A program made the position numbers and the translations under genes. Below, in pieces: positions 30,227-40,020 of a DNA stretch of 64,000 bases. The DNA lies in contig NZ_JADKCX010000023.1 in NCBI RefSeq assembly GCF_016718685.1, forward strand, positions 1 to 64,000, in the 5' to 3' direction. The DNA comes from Haliscomenobacter sp. (lineage in GTDB: Bacteria > Bacteroidota > Bacteroidia > Chitinophagales > Saprospiraceae). The notes below the pieces were generated by a model. That model was not told the DNA's origin. It did no database searches and saw nothing but the letters and a program-made list of their open reading frames with translations. Every line of letters begins with the position of its first letter. Within the stretch, counting starts at the first letter, position 1.

Positions 30227-30417
30227 AGTGAAAAAAGTAGAAACGAATGAAATGAATTTATAATTCTTGCCAAAGTAATAGAACAAATGTAGAATACTTT
30301 TTTATTTTTTTATAAAAGTGTGGGTACTTTTTTGTTTTTTGATCAAATGATTAGGCAAATGACAAGAAATCAAGATAGCGTTTGGTCAAGCAAGATTGAG
30401 GAGATGATGGAAAATAA

Positions 30418-30459
30418 TGAAGGCGTAAGTAGCAAAATGGCTTGCTACTTACGCCTTCA
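30418..30459. terminator. perfect 18-bp hairpin, likely bidirectional terminator
   Basis: An 18-base stem (30418-30435 with 30442-30459) pairs perfectly around the loop AATGGC; the arm begins TGAAGGCGTAAGTAGCAA. On the minus strand it is followed by a TTATTTT stretch and lies about 100 bp after the end of the membrane protein gene at 30558, so it may end that transcript. Unlike the other inverted repeats, its arms have no reiterated word. The rest of the gap 30227-30557 is AT-rich with no convincing gene. Confidence 0.65.
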
Positions 30460-30557
30460 ACTAATGCAGATTTCTTCCTTTAAGTTAAGGCTAAGATCAA
30501 CTTTTTGTTTTATTCAGTTTGGAAACACCAATCTATCTATACTGAAACTTTTGAGGT

Positions 30558-31148
30558 TCAGTCCCCTTCCTTCGACCTTTGCCACGCTGCCACGCCCATC
30601 GCTATCCAGGGAAAACCCCACAATCCAATCATTGCAGGAGGGCGAGCACCAGTGATGATCAACAATGGAAACATAAACACAAAAGGGAAGCACCCCACGA
30701 TTAAAGGGATGTAGCGTTTCCAGCCCGGCCACATTTTGGCTTTGATGCTGGCCAATCCCACAATGATCATTCCCAAACCTGTCAGGAAAGCGCCCATGGG
30801 AGCGAATGGTACTGGCATCCACAAGCCTAAACAATAAAACACTGCTCCAGTCATCGGGAAATAAAATCTGCTTCTACGCTCAAGTCCGGTAGGCTCTGCA
30901 ATTTTCCACAACGAGAACAATCCAATGAACATTGCAGCAATGCCAATGAGGGGAATCCAAAAATTGAGTTCAGCCGGAAATAATTCATCGCGTAAATAGA
31001 AAAATGAGAGCATCACTTTTCCTTTGACGACTTCATCTTGTGCGCCCAGAAACCAAAAGGGGAAACCAAAAGCCAAATAACCAAGGCCAGTAATAGAAAA
31101 TGCAATGCCAGCCCTGCGGAGTAATGAGGTGTTTGAGTTAGTGGTCAT
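30558..31148 (-). CDS. hypothetical six-helix membrane protein
   Basis: A 196-residue hydrophobic protein with about six membrane segments (for example AFSITGLGYLAFGFPFWFLG, WIPLIGIAAMFIGLFSLW, MIIVGLASIKAKMWPGW). The family is not recognised. I start at ATG 31148 because the nine residues before it in frame are not membrane-like and the next segment reads MTTNSNTSLLRRAGIAFS. It is followed by a perfect hairpin downstream. The gene lies on the same strand as the AraC-type regulator upstream (73 bp gap). No motif suggests a transported substrate. Confidence 0.65.
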   Translation of the reverse strand: MTTNSNTSLLRRAGIAFSITGLGYLAFGFPFWFLGAQDEVVKGKVMLSFFYLRDELFPAELNFWIPLIGIAAMFIGLFSLWKIAEPTGLERRSRFYFPMTGAVFYCLGLWMPVPFAPMGAFLTGLGMIIVGLASIKAKMWPGWKRYIPLIVGCFPFVFMFPLLIITGARPPAMIGLWGFPWIAMGVAAWQRSKEGD

Positions 31149-31221
31149 AAATATCCGGTTTGAATGATACCTCAAAGCTATTCAAACCGATTAGGATGGA
31201 CTTAGTAAAAAAACGACATTC

Positions 31222-32019
31222 TTAATAGATCAAGGCCGTCTCCATCTCGAAATGGGAGGGTACACTTGCTGTGAATTGTTTAAAATCGCGCAATAGGTGC
31301 ATGTGGTCGTAGTAGCCACTTTGGTAGGCGACATGCATCCAACTTAAACGAGGCTGGTTTTGCTTCATTTTCATGGCAGTATTGAAGCGGATTAGGCGAC
31401 TGTAAAATTTGGGCGATACTCCTATGCGAGGTAAGAAATTGCGTTCAAACTGGCGGGAACTCAGATAAGCCGCTTGAGCCATTTGATCCAGCGTTTGAAG
31501 ATGCCATTGACTGTGTTGAAAAACCTGATCGATGGGCTGTGCCCCAATTTTTGCCTGCTTGACTTTTTTGATCAAATAATTTTCCACAATCCCTACCATG
31601 GTTTTAAAATCAACCGCCTCTTCGATCCTTTCCTGGACTTCTTTGAAATCATTACCCAAGACCGTAACTCCATCCTCAAAGTTGCCCACAAACAAGGTCA
31701 TCGGCGTACCAAAAAGCCGATAGAAGCCACCAGGTTGGAAAAGTATTTTGAACATCAGGTAATTCTGCGGTAGAAAAAGCTTGCTACTCGTGGTAACTTG
31801 GCCTACGACTGAGCTTGATTTGCCGTGTACAATCTCACCTTGTGGAGTAATAAAGTAAGGCTTTTCTCTTGGATAAAAATACAGACATTGCTCAGGTATA
31901 GGCGAAGCGGATAGAGGCGGCCGCTTTATGGTACCCGGGTTTTGGAGATGTAAAAACCAAAATGCTTTGATGTAGGGTTGTAAAGCAGGGTGTGACGGTA
32001 CGATGGACAGGTGGCTCAA
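31222..32019 (-). CDS. AraC-family transcriptional regulator
   Basis: A 265-residue regulator with an N-terminal domain of the type seen in DUF6597-like AraC proteins (HPALQPYIKAFWFLHLQN, YFYPREKPYFITPQ) and a C-terminal AraC HTH (LDQMAQAAYLSSRQFERNFL, then ISPKFYSRLIRFN-like GVSPKFYSRLIRF). No ATG is in frame near the start of similarity; translation likely begins at TTG 32019 (MSHLSIVPSHPALQPY), an unusual start. Just after its stop (plus-strand 31204-31220) lies a 17-base word that recurs after the stop of the esterase-like gene at 32795-32810. Target genes are unknown. Confidence 0.8.
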   Translation of the reverse strand: MSHLSIVPSHPALQPYIKAFWFLHLQNPGTIKRPPLSASPIPEQCLYFYPREKPYFITPQGEIVHGKSSSVVGQVTTSSKLFLPQNYLMFKILFQPGGFYRLFGTPMTLFVGNFEDGVTVLGNDFKEVQERIEEAVDFKTMVGIVENYLIKKVKQAKIGAQPIDQVFQHSQWHLQTLDQMAQAAYLSSRQFERNFLPRIGVSPKFYSRLIRFNTAMKMKQNQPRLSWMHVAYQSGYYDHMHLLRDFKQFTASVPSHFEMETALIY

Positions 32020-32046
32020 GTGAATCAGGTTGGGTTAAATGTGAGG

Positions 32047-32670
32047 CTAGGCAAATGGAGATCCTTCTTCCATTAAATATTTACCTATACAAAAAATGAC
32101 TCCATCGATGACTTCAATGTCCTTGTGCCAATCAATGATCTGCCAATTGGCGTTGGGCGTCGCTACGATAACTTTTTTGCTTTCGGAAAGTACCCAGATA
32201 ACTTTTTCTACGCCAAACTCAAATAGCTTGTCGGTTTTTTTATTGATGTACGTTTCGACGAGTCCTCCCTCTGTATCGGCATTGATATCCACTTCAATTT
32301 GAATTTTTGGAGGAATGGTCGCGTAATGTTTGTCTGCCTGAGCTACTGAAAATTTTGTTTTTTCATAAATGGCGATGCCAGCAGATAAGTTGTTTTTCCG
32401 GTTAAGATGTAAACCTTGTTCATTGGTTAAAATGTGGTATTGTTTTTCATCCAACTGACGAAAGAGAATTCTCAATATATACTCGACCATAATACCTTGC
32501 AATGAGCTAGCTCCCATAACCTCTTCAATGGTTTTTTCATTTTTCAACACCTCACGATACCCTCTGTAATAGACGGGCTTGCCGTCCATGATTTCATAAA
32601 TCAAGGCAGCAGGGATTTTTTTGGCGGGAATTCGGGGTAGTGTTTTATGAGGACTTTTGGTCGCGTTCAT
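32047..32670 (-). CDS. Uma2-family (DUF820) putative endonuclease-fold protein
   Basis: A 207-residue protein of the Uma2/PF05685 group, which has a PD-(D/E)XK-like restriction endonuclease fold but mostly unproven activity. Visible landmarks are IMDGKPVYYRGYREVL, the core ILTNEQGLHLNRKNNLSAG, IQIEVDINADTEGG with acidic residues, and the helix VETYINKKTDKLFEFGVEKV followed by WVLSESKKVIV. The canonical D...ExK pattern is partly altered. I start at ATG 32670 (MNATKSPHKTLPRIPAKKIP). These genes are often present in many copies in filamentous Bacteroidota and cyanobacteria. No clear partner is nearby. Confidence 0.75.
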   Translation of the reverse strand: MNATKSPHKTLPRIPAKKIPAALIYEIMDGKPVYYRGYREVLKNEKTIEEVMGASSLQGIMVEYILRILFRQLDEKQYHILTNEQGLHLNRKNNLSAGIAIYEKTKFSVAQADKHYATIPPKIQIEVDINADTEGGLVETYINKKTDKLFEFGVEKVIWVLSESKKVIVATPNANWQIIDWHKDIEVIDGVIFCIGKYLMEEGSPFA

Positions 32671-32724
32671 TGGCAAATCAGTTATGGCTACGAAAATAAG
32701 GAGTTTTGGACAAAAAATCAATTT

Positions 32725-32793
32725 TTAATGATCCACCAATGCCATCAGCTCGGGGCGTAGCAGGTGCTGATTGAGCAAAATGGTCGGCGTGAC
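32725..32793 (-). pseudogene. remnant of a thioredoxin-fold protein C-terminus
   Basis: The minus strand encodes only VTPTILLNQHLLRPELMALV followed by two residues and TAA. The TPTILLN string is the cis-proline loop of thioredoxin/DsbA-like proteins, and the residues after it fit their last helix. No upstream coding sequence exists: the preceding bases are the end of the esterase-like gene. It looks like a fragment left by a deletion. Similarity is judged by eye on 22 residues, so it is tentative. Confidence 0.4.
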
Positions 32794-32812
32794 AAGTAAA
32801 AAACGACATTTC

Positions 32813-33993
32813 TCACTTTAGTGTATCAAAGAATCTACGACCTACCGATACGGGTTTATCCTCAATGACCGCTTTTTTAAGCCATTGAGCAAACGTTAAT
32901 TGGTCGCTTCCACAGGTAGTAAAACCTGCGCCGAGTACCAAGGTGTGGGGCGTAGCGTGTTTTTTGGCGTCATACTGACAATCGGAGATGAAATAATGGT
33001 AATCCAGATCGGAATCGTCCAGCTTTTTCATCGAAACCAACATGTCTTTAGACCATTCATCAATATAGGCATTCGTTTTACTAGATTGGTGATTGAGTGC
33101 AGCACTGAATTTTGGCAAAATCAGATCATAAAGGGTGTTGCAATGCAAATGTTTGATGCGGGCGTTTATTGAATCTGAGCGATTGAGGAGTGCACTTTCA
33201 AAAGCATCATTGCCAATTATAAATTTTAAAAAGACTGGCTTTCCGCTTTCCAAACCGTATCTATGACTTCAGCCCAGCGCTTTGAAACCAATAAGGAACC
33301 ATCCGATAATTGATATATTGGTTGCTTGGTATAAATCGCTGCCACCGAAGGTGTCCAAAATGCCGAAGCATAAGCACCCGCGCTTTCACCCGAAACCAAA
33401 ACCTTGCGGGGTGTTTTAATATTCTTGGAAATCCAGTTTAGTGCAGCCAGTACATTTTTCCGGCCATGGTGGTATACCTGAATTTTGCCCTGTTTACTTT
33501 GGTAGGTGTTGATGGTGTTTCCGATGTGTAAATCACCGGTAGTGTAAGGAATAAAAACCACGGTCCAATCTTTGAATGGATTGGCCTTGTCTTGGGCATT
33601 AAAAATCCCCGACAACAAGGCAGGAAATACGATTGGAATATTGGGAGCATAAAAAGATTTTAGATCCCGGGGTACGCCTTCCAGCATTGCTTTCATCAAA
33701 GTGCCAGGTGAGGAGCAGGTGGTATCATCCCAACAAGCCCCGCCTCCGGAGAAATGGATAATCAGATTTTGAGACTTTCCCTGGCGGGCAAATATTCGGT
33801 ATTCTGAACCATCAGAACAGGTGGTTTCACCCTCCAATGGTATCGAATGCCATTTGTGGTCAGTGGCTTGATCCAGGGAAGAAATTGATCCTGGTTTAGC
33901 CAAAACGAAGAAATAAACATAAAGAAAACCTACAAGGAGAATGGCCAATACACCAAGGAAAAGCCATTTCAGGAATTTGAGCATTTTTTTCAT
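32813..33993 (-). CDS. pectinacetylesterase/Notum-family hydrolase, frameshifted as read
   Basis: About 390 residues. An N-terminal membrane anchor (MLKFLKWLFLGVLAILLVGF) is followed by a pectinacetylesterase-like alpha/beta hydrolase: IIHFSGGGACWDDTTCSS (oxyanion/Cys segment), VFIPYTTGDLHIGN, the nucleophile elbow VLVSGESAGAYASAFW (Ser), SDCQYDAKKH, and HTLVLGAGFTTCGSDQLTFA. The family deacetylates polysaccharides or lipids. The frame breaks at CC 33250-33251 (plus strand); adding one base gives DTVWESGKPVFLKF. The gene would be exported but tethered. It is next to an acyltransferase on the same strand; opposing acyl-transfer and deacylation roles are only a speculation. Confidence 0.75.
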
Positions 33994-34023
33994 ATCGTTT
34001 GATTGTGCGACTTAGCTTTTGAA

Positions 34024-35214
34024 CTAACTGGTCAACGCGCTATCGTTAAGTGTTTTCGGCTTGCGATTGATCCATTGTCTCGCTGGAACTTCTAAAAAAC
34101 GATACGTCAGAAAGGATACCAGCAAAGTGAGTGCAATAAATACAATACAAATGATCCAAGAAGTTAAAGGGTCTGGTTTTACAGGTGCTTCCAGATTGGT
34201 GACTTGTGTGTAAATCAAGATGTTGGTGATGAGATAGAGCAGGGGTTGGTGCACCAGATAAATTGAAAATGACCAATCGCCCAAGCGTTGCAAAGCCTTA
34301 TTTGTAAAAATGCGGTCGATTGCCTTACTTCCGTAAGCACCCGAAAGCAATAGAAAAGGGAAAAAACTGACCGTGATGACATCCGCCATTGCAAAGTGCA
34401 GCGAAAGGAAAAGTCCAAGTGTTAAGATCAACATGGTATATCCGTTTCCCAATACTTTTTTCCCCCAGTTCATTTCAAATCCACGGTACATCATCATCCC
34501 CAGCACGAATCCGAACAAACACCTCAAGAAGCCAAACTGAAAAGCAACATTTAGGGAATCTTTAGGGTAACCTGCGGGAGGAACAAAAAAGGAGAGTTCC
34601 GGAGGAAGCGTTACCAGCGGTACGAAAAAAAACATAATGCTGACATAGCCTGCGAAACACAGCAATACCACCATTACTCTTCCCAGGGCATTCAATTTCA
34701 TCAAGGGACGCACCAGGAAAGGAAAAATCATGTAAGCCCACCATTCCGTACTGATTGACCAAGAAGCATGCACCCAGGAAAACCAATGGTGAAGATTCAT
34801 TGAATGAAGCAGGAGCAAGTTGGTCACAATCGAATACCCCGTATTTTCGACTTGTAAGACGGGATTTTTGGGTATGCCCAGTTGCGCAGAAATGTAGAAA
34901 AGAACAATGGTAAACAATAAGGTAGCCAGATGCAAGGGATACACTCTCGCAAAGCGAGCGATCGTGAATTTTTTAAATGTAGCGCTATTCACAGATTCCT
35001 CAAACCATTTTCCGTAAACATGGCACATAATGAACCCACTGAGAATGAAGAAAAAATCAACCATTAAATACATTCGACTCAATGCCATGGAATCTTTCAA
35101 TCTGATTAGCACATTAGCTCCGTTACCCAGAAAGAGGTCGACATGGTAGATTACAGTCAACAAAGCTGCGATTCCCCTCAACGGGGTTAGGTTGGATAGA
35201 TATGTTGCGTTCAT
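34024..35214 (-). CDS. acyltransferase family 3 (OafA/OatA-like) membrane protein
   Basis: A 396-residue integral membrane acyltransferase with about ten helices. The family N-terminal motif is NLTPLRGIAALLTVIYHVDL (R and H catalytic region), followed by LMVDFFFILSGFIMCHVYG and the conserved FxxxRxxRxxPLH segment (FTIARFARVYPLHLAT). The C-terminus has DWSFSIYLVHQPLLYL. It transfers acyl groups, usually acetyl, to cell-surface sugars. I start at ATG 35214, where the family motif begins. It lies 30 bp upstream of the pectinacetylesterase-like gene in the same direction, likely one operon. The acceptor glycan is unknown. Confidence 0.88.
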   Translation of the reverse strand: MNATYLSNLTPLRGIAALLTVIYHVDLFLGNGANVLIRLKDSMALSRMYLMVDFFFILSGFIMCHVYGKWFEESVNSATFKKFTIARFARVYPLHLATLLFTIVLFYISAQLGIPKNPVLQVENTGYSIVTNLLLLHSMNLHHWFSWVHASWSISTEWWAYMIFPFLVRPLMKLNALGRVMVVLLCFAGYVSIMFFFVPLVTLPPELSFFVPPAGYPKDSLNVAFQFGFLRCLFGFVLGMMMYRGFEMNWGKKVLGNGYTMLILTLGLFLSLHFAMADVITVSFFPFLLLSGAYGSKAIDRIFTNKALQRLGDWSFSIYLVHQPLLYLITNILIYTQVTNLEAPVKPDPLTSWIICIVFIALTLLVSFLTYRFLEVPARQWINRKPKTLNDSALTS

Positions 35215-35596
35215 AAACTTGGTGTTAAATTTTGAACTAAAGTGAAGTGTATCTAATCCTTTGCAGGACAGAATCATGTGAATCCTTGGAATGGTATTGA
35301 ATTGTTGTGCCGGATAATAATTTCGCAGCAGGGCGAAGTACTGGACAAGGTAAGTAATTGGTTAACATAGGGTTTGTTTGTTACAAAAATAAGTTTTTGA
35401 TCGACTTAATGCAAACAAACCACCTTTTTTTATTTTTAGATTATTTTACCAAAATCGCTAAGAATGATATTAAATTTTATAAAAATGTTCTAATACTGAC
35501 TTGATTCTTACTTATCGTTACTTTTTCAAAACATTCATCCGAATTTTTAGTTTACCTTTAGCAAGTATCGAACAACCTTAACCAAACATCAGCATC
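35215..35596. other. gene-free AT-rich gap
   Basis: A divergent gap of 382 bp with no convincing gene. It is strongly AT-rich between about 35370 and 35560. TACCTTTA at 35553-35560 resembles the -7 box for the rightward gene, but the matching -33 TTG is missing. No inverted repeat of the class seen elsewhere was found here. Confidence 0.5.
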
Positions 35597-36025
35597 ATGA
35601 CGCCACCACTGAGGACCAACGTCCAGTCTTGTGGGTGTAAGCGGCAGGAAAAGCAGCGCAAACGGCAGCGCATGTCTTTCCTGTTAACGGTTATTGTGGC
35701 GATTCTACCCAAGTGTCCTTTCTGTGCTTTTGGTTATTCCAGTGTAGTGGTGATGTGTAGTGGAGCAAAAATCCATCAGTATGAAGCCAATAGCACAGGT
35801 TACCTCTCCATCGTTTTGGCTGTTGCCGTTTTGATTTCCCTTTTTTGGAATTACAAAGGAAGAACAACCTTGATTGCCGCAACGTTGGCCATTTTGGGTA
35901 TGCTTCCACTAATATATGCGCAAAGATTTTCTGGCAATCCACTGGAGTATTTCGCAGGCACAGCACTCATACTGTTGGCTGTATTGCTCAATGGGAGGTG
36001 GTTCAGGAGATTAAACAAACGCTAA
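35597..36025 (+). CDS. small cysteine-rich membrane protein
   Basis: A 142-residue protein. A basic N-terminus with CGC (NVQSCGCKRQEKQRKRQR) precedes four membrane segments; the first contains a CxxC pair (AILPKCPFCAFGYSSVVVMC), then LSIVLAVAVLISLFWNY, LIAATLAILGMLPLIYA and AGTALILLAVLLNGRWF. CxxC in the first helix recalls small metal-transport membrane proteins such as MerC, but the similarity is weak and I do not name it. It is co-directional with coxM, 57 bp upstream of it. It might belong to the cox transcript, perhaps in metal handling, though this is inference only. Confidence 0.6.
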   Translation: MTPPLRTNVQSCGCKRQEKQRKRQRMSFLLTVIVAILPKCPFCAFGYSSVVVMCSGAKIHQYEANSTGYLSIVLAVAVLISLFWNYKGRTTLIAATLAILGMLPLIYAQRFSGNPLEYFAGTALILLAVLLNGRWFRRLNKR

Positions 36026-36082
36026 AATGTGAACAATAAACGAAACCCCCATTTGGAGTACATAACCTAAATTCAGACCTAC

Positions 36083-36952
36083 ATGATTCCGCAGGCTTTC
36101 AACTACGAAGCGCCCACTACACTTGCAGGAGCCATTGCCTTGTTGCAAAAATACGGTTCCGATGCCAAGATCATGTCCGGGGGGCACAGTCTCATTCCCA
36201 TGATGAAACTGCGCCTGGCAACCCCCGAACATGTGATCGACATCAGTGGCATTAAAGGCATGGAGTACATCCATGAAGAGGGTGGCTACCTCAAAATCGG
36301 TGCACTGACCAAAGAGGTTGCACTGGAAGAATCCAAATTGATCCACAGCAAGTACCCGCTCATCACCGACGCCACCAAAATGATCGCCGACCCCTCTGTG
36401 CGCAATTTGGCAACGGTGGGGGGAAATCTGGCCCACGGTGATGCCGCCAACGACCATCCCGCAGTGATGTTGGCACTTCGTGCAAGTGTGCTGGCTTCCG
36501 GCCCGAATGGTGATCGGGAAATTTCCATCGATGACTTCTTCCTGGGCTTTTTTACAACCGCATTAGAACCAGATGAAATCCTCACCGAGATCCGCATCCC
36601 GATTCCTCCCGCCAGAAGTGGGGGGGCTTACCTGAAAATGGAGCGCAAAGTTGGGGATTATGCTACTGCTGGAGTTGCCGTGCAATTGAGCCTGGATGCC
36701 AGCGGGCGTTGCCATCAAATAGGCATTGCCCTGACCAACGTCAGTGCGGCTTCAATGCGTTCAACCCGTGCTGAAGAGGCCCTGCGGGGGCAAACCTTGA
36801 GCGATGACTTGATCCAAAAAGCAGCCACCATGGCCGCCCAGGATTGCGACCCCAATGCTGATTTGCGGGGATCTGTAGCGTATAAGCGCTCCATTGTCAA
36901 AACCCTGGTTACCCGTGCCATCCACAGCGCCGTCGAAAGGGCAGGGGCATAA
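36083..36952 (+). CDS. coxM: carbon monoxide dehydrogenase medium subunit (FAD)
   Basis: A 289-residue flavoprotein subunit of the molybdenum hydroxylase family. The two FAD-binding signatures are clear: SGGHSLIPMMKLRLA (residues 34-48) and the TVGGNLAHGDAANDHP loop (about 112-127). It passes electrons from the [2Fe-2S] subunit to the quinone acceptor via FAD. The gene order M-S-L here is that of form I aerobic CO dehydrogenases (form II clusters are S-L-M). CoxS follows after 27 bp. The frame is intact and the length is typical (CoxM about 288). Confidence 0.92.
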   Translation: MIPQAFNYEAPTTLAGAIALLQKYGSDAKIMSGGHSLIPMMKLRLATPEHVIDISGIKGMEYIHEEGGYLKIGALTKEVALEESKLIHSKYPLITDATKMIADPSVRNLATVGGNLAHGDAANDHPAVMLALRASVLASGPNGDREISIDDFFLGFFTTALEPDEILTEIRIPIPPARSGGAYLKMERKVGDYATAGVAVQLSLDASGRCHQIGIALTNVSAASMRSTRAEEALRGQTLSDDLIQKAATMAAQDCDPNADLRGSVAYKRSIVKTLVTRAIHSAVERAGA

Positions 36953-36979
36953 ATTCCATCATCGATAACTTTTATTCTA

Positions 36980-37474
36980 ATGGCAAATATTACTGTTCAT
37001 ATCAATGGTGTAGCACAAACGCTGGATGTAGAACCTCGTCTGCTGCTGGTACACCTCATTCGTGAAAACCTGAATTTGACCGGGACTCACATCGGATGTG
37101 ATACTTCCAGTTGTGGCGCTTGTACTGTGCTCATGGACGGGCGTTCGGTCAAATCCTGTACTGTTTATGCAGTACAAGCCAATGGCAAAGAAATCATGAC
37201 CATTGAAGGCTTGGCCCAGGGCGGTCTACATCCTTTGCAAGAAGGGTTTAAAGAAGAACATGGATTGCAGTGTGGTTTTTGCACACCCGGCATGATCATG
37301 CGCTGCGTCGATTTGCTGGAACGCAATCCCAATCCTACGGAAGATGAAATCCGTTGGGGCATTTCGGGTAATCTCTGCCGCTGTACAGGCTACAACAACA
37401 TCGTGAAAGCCGTAGAATACGCGGCTAAAAAGATGCAGGGAGCAGAAGTTCCTGCTGCTGAAACGGTGGCCTAA
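36980..37474 (+). CDS. coxS: carbon monoxide dehydrogenase small subunit (two [2Fe-2S])
   Basis: A 164-residue iron-sulfur subunit. The N-terminal plant-ferredoxin-type cluster is ligated by Cys in HIGCDTSSCGACTVLMDG and the Cys of VKSC; the C-terminal helical cluster by LQCGFCTPGMIMRC and the NLCRCTGYNNIV motif. The family takes electrons from the molybdenum site of CoxL and hands them to the FAD of CoxM. It begins 27 bp after coxM and is followed by coxL after 45 bp. All eight cluster cysteines are present and the frame is intact, supporting a working enzyme. Confidence 0.93.
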   Translation: MANITVHINGVAQTLDVEPRLLLVHLIRENLNLTGTHIGCDTSSCGACTVLMDGRSVKSCTVYAVQANGKEIMTIEGLAQGGLHPLQEGFKEEHGLQCGFCTPGMIMRCVDLLERNPNPTEDEIRWGISGNLCRCTGYNNIVKAVEYAAKKMQGAEVPAAETVA

Positions 37475-37519
37475 GTAAGTTGCGCTCCAAGGTTTGTTCA
37501 TCTTTTAAATCGACAATTC

Positions 37520-39890
37520 ATGTTTTGCAATACATCCAAAGAAATTGGTGGTTTGGGTCACGGCCTCAAACGTAAGGAGGATGCCCGGTTCATCCAGGGC
37601 AAAGGCCATTACGTGGACGACATCAAACTGCCCGGCATGTTGTATATGGACATTGTACGCAGCCCGTATGCCTACGCCAAAATCCTCAACATCGATGCCT
37701 CCAAAGCCCTGGAAATTCCGGGCGTATTGGCAGTCATTACCGGGCGCGACCTGGAGAAGTACAACCTTCACTGGATGCCGACCTTGATGTCGGATACCCA
37801 AATGGTGCTCCCCACAGACACGGTAATGTACTATGCCCAGGAAGTCTGCGCGGTCATCGCTACCGAACGCTACATTGCTGCCGATGGAGTAGCTGCGGTG
37901 GAAGTGGAATATGAGCCGATGAAGCCCATCGTTGACGCCCACAAAGCGCTTGATCCGGGGATGCCCATCCTGCGCCCAGATAAGGGTAAAACCGACAACC
38001 ACATTTGGCACTGGGAAGCCGGTGACCGCGAAGCCACCGATAAACTTTTCGCGAATGCCGAAGTCGTGGTCAAAGAGCAGGTCTACATCCCGCGCATTCA
38101 CGTGGCCTCGATTGAAACCTGTGGTTGTGTCGCCGGATTTTGACCCGATTGAAGCCCACCTCACCATGTACATGACCACCCAGGCGCCGCACGCGATTCG
38201 TACGGTGATTGCCCTGGTAGCTGGACACGTGGGCCTTTCTGAAGAAAAAATTCGGGTCATTGCCTCCGATATTGGGGGTGGTTTTGGGGGCAAAGTTCCG
38301 GTGTATCCCGGCTACGTAATTGCCATTGCAGCTTCGGTGCTCATTGGCAAACCCGTGAAGTGGATCGAAGACCGAATGGAAAATCTCCAGGCTGATTCTT
38401 TTGCCCGCGACTACGACATGACCTGCGAATTGGCCGCCACCAAAGACGGCAAAATCCAGGGCTTGCGCATCAAAACCCTGGCTGACCACGGGTATACCGA
38501 TGCTGCGGCCAACCCGTCCAAATATCCGGCGGGGATGTTTTCCATCTGTACGGGCTCGTATGACTATGGCGTCGCCTTTACGGAAATGGACGCGGTGTAC
38601 ACCAACAAACCACCCGGCGGCGTAGCTTACCGTTGCTCGTTCCGCGTAACCGAAGCCGTACACGCCATCGAACGCATGGTGGATCGACTCGCTTTGGAAA
38701 TTGGAAAGGACTCTGCCCAATTGCGCATGGAAAACTTCATCAAAAAAGAACAATTCCCTTATCACTCTCCATTGGGTTGGGAATACGACAGCGGGGATTA
38801 TGGACCGGCCCTGCAAAAGGCCATGGACATCATTGGTTACGATGAATTGCGGAAAGAACAAGCGGAAAAACGCAAAAATGGAGAATTGATGGGCATTGGC
38901 ATTTGCAGCTTTACCGAAGTGGTAGGAGCAGGGCCATCCAAAGACTTCGATATCCTGGGCATCAAAATGTTTGACTCCGCCGAGATTCGGGTACACCCCA
39001 CGGGCAAAGCCATTGCACGTTTTGGCACCAAATCTCAAGGACAGGGTCACGAAACGACTTACGCGCAAATCATCGCCCAGGAGCTGGGCATTCCCGACGA
39101 ACACATCCACATCGAAGAAGGGGATACCGATACCGCACCCTACGGCCTGGGTACATACGCCAGCCGCAGTACGCCTACTGCTGGTGCAGCTGCCGCAGTA
39201 GCTGCCCGCAAACTTCGGGACAAGGCCCGCAAAATTGCCGCCTACCTCCTCGAAGTAAGTGAAGAAGACCTGGAATGGGAAGTGGGCAAGTTCTTTGTCA
39301 AAGGAGCACCCGAAAAATCAAAAACGATCCAAGAACTCGTTTTTGCGGCCTATACCAATCACCCCCAGGGCATGGAAGCGGGCTTTGAAGCCACCCATTA
39401 TTACGATCCGCCCAACCTGACTTTCCCATTCGGTTCCTACATTTGCGTAGTGGACATCGACAAAGAAACCGGAAGCATCAAAATTCGCCGTTTTGTGGCC
39501 ATCGACGATTGTGGTACCATCATCAATCCGATGATTGTTCAAGGCCAAATCCACGGTGGTTTGACCCAGGGACTGGCTCCCGCCATGTTCGAAGAGTTGA
39601 TCTACGACGAAGACGGCAACATGCTCAATGGTTCATTTATGGACTACCTGGTTCCTACATCGGTAGAATCTCCAAAATGGGAAACGGGACATACCATCAC
39701 CCCATGCCCGCACCACCCGATTGGAGCAAAAGGGGTAGGGGAGTCGCCTACTGTGGGTGCACCACCGGCGATTGCGAATGCCATCATCGACGCATTGTCA
39801 CACCTGGGCGTTACCCACATCGATATTCCGATTACGCCGCTGAAGGTTTGGAATATTTTGGTGGAGAAAGGAGTGATTGAAGCAGTGTGA
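37520..39890 (+). CDS. coxL: carbon monoxide dehydrogenase large subunit, form I signature, frameshifted as read
   Basis: About 790 residues, the molybdenum/copper catalytic subunit that oxidises CO to CO2. The loop GGVAYRCSFRVTEA (38625-38645 encodes AYRCSFR) is the signature of form I CO dehydrogenase, including the Cys that holds the active-site copper; form II enzymes have AYRGAGR. Also present are DIGGGFGGK, the Gln loop GTKSQGQGHETTY and the catalytic Glu in GAKGVGESPTVG. The frame shifts at GG 38135-38136, where one base fewer restores VADFDPIEAHLTMYMTT. Because the rest is so well conserved, I treat this as a sequence error. It starts the MSL core of a cluster continuing through coxG. 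Confidence 0.9.
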
Positions 39891-39895
39891 AGGGA

Positions 39896-40007
39896 GTGAC
39901 GAATTTTTCGAATGACGAATGACGAATGGGTGCCTTGCTTTTGGGGGATCAACATACTCAAAAGCAAGGTGCCCAATTCGTCACTCGTCACTCGTTATTC
40001 GTCATTT
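39896..40007. repeat. inverted repeat between coxL and the MoxR gene, TGACGA-word family (H3)
   Basis: The left arm carries TGACGAATGACGAAT (39913-39927) and the right arm its complement with one mismatch (39976-39990). Inside, CCTTGCTTTT (39933-39942) pairs perfectly with 39960-39969. It starts 6 bp after the coxL stop and ends about 14 bp before the next start, filling the gap. No T tail is seen, so it need not stop transcription. Confidence 0.85.
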
Positions 40008-40020
40008 GTTAACAACAAGA

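Noticed and set aside
30320..30655. Small plus-strand frame upstream of the membrane protein end
   Set aside because: It overlaps the perfect hairpin at 30418-30459 and the end of the minus-strand gene, and looks like AT-rich noise.
32047..32670. Uma2 protein considered as part of a restriction or defence system
   Set aside because: No methyltransferase, ATPase or toxin/antitoxin partner lies beside it, and isolated Uma2 genes are common.
38070..39110. Open frame of 346 codons on the minus strand
   Set aside because: Antisense to coxL; the sense frame has all the catalytic motifs.
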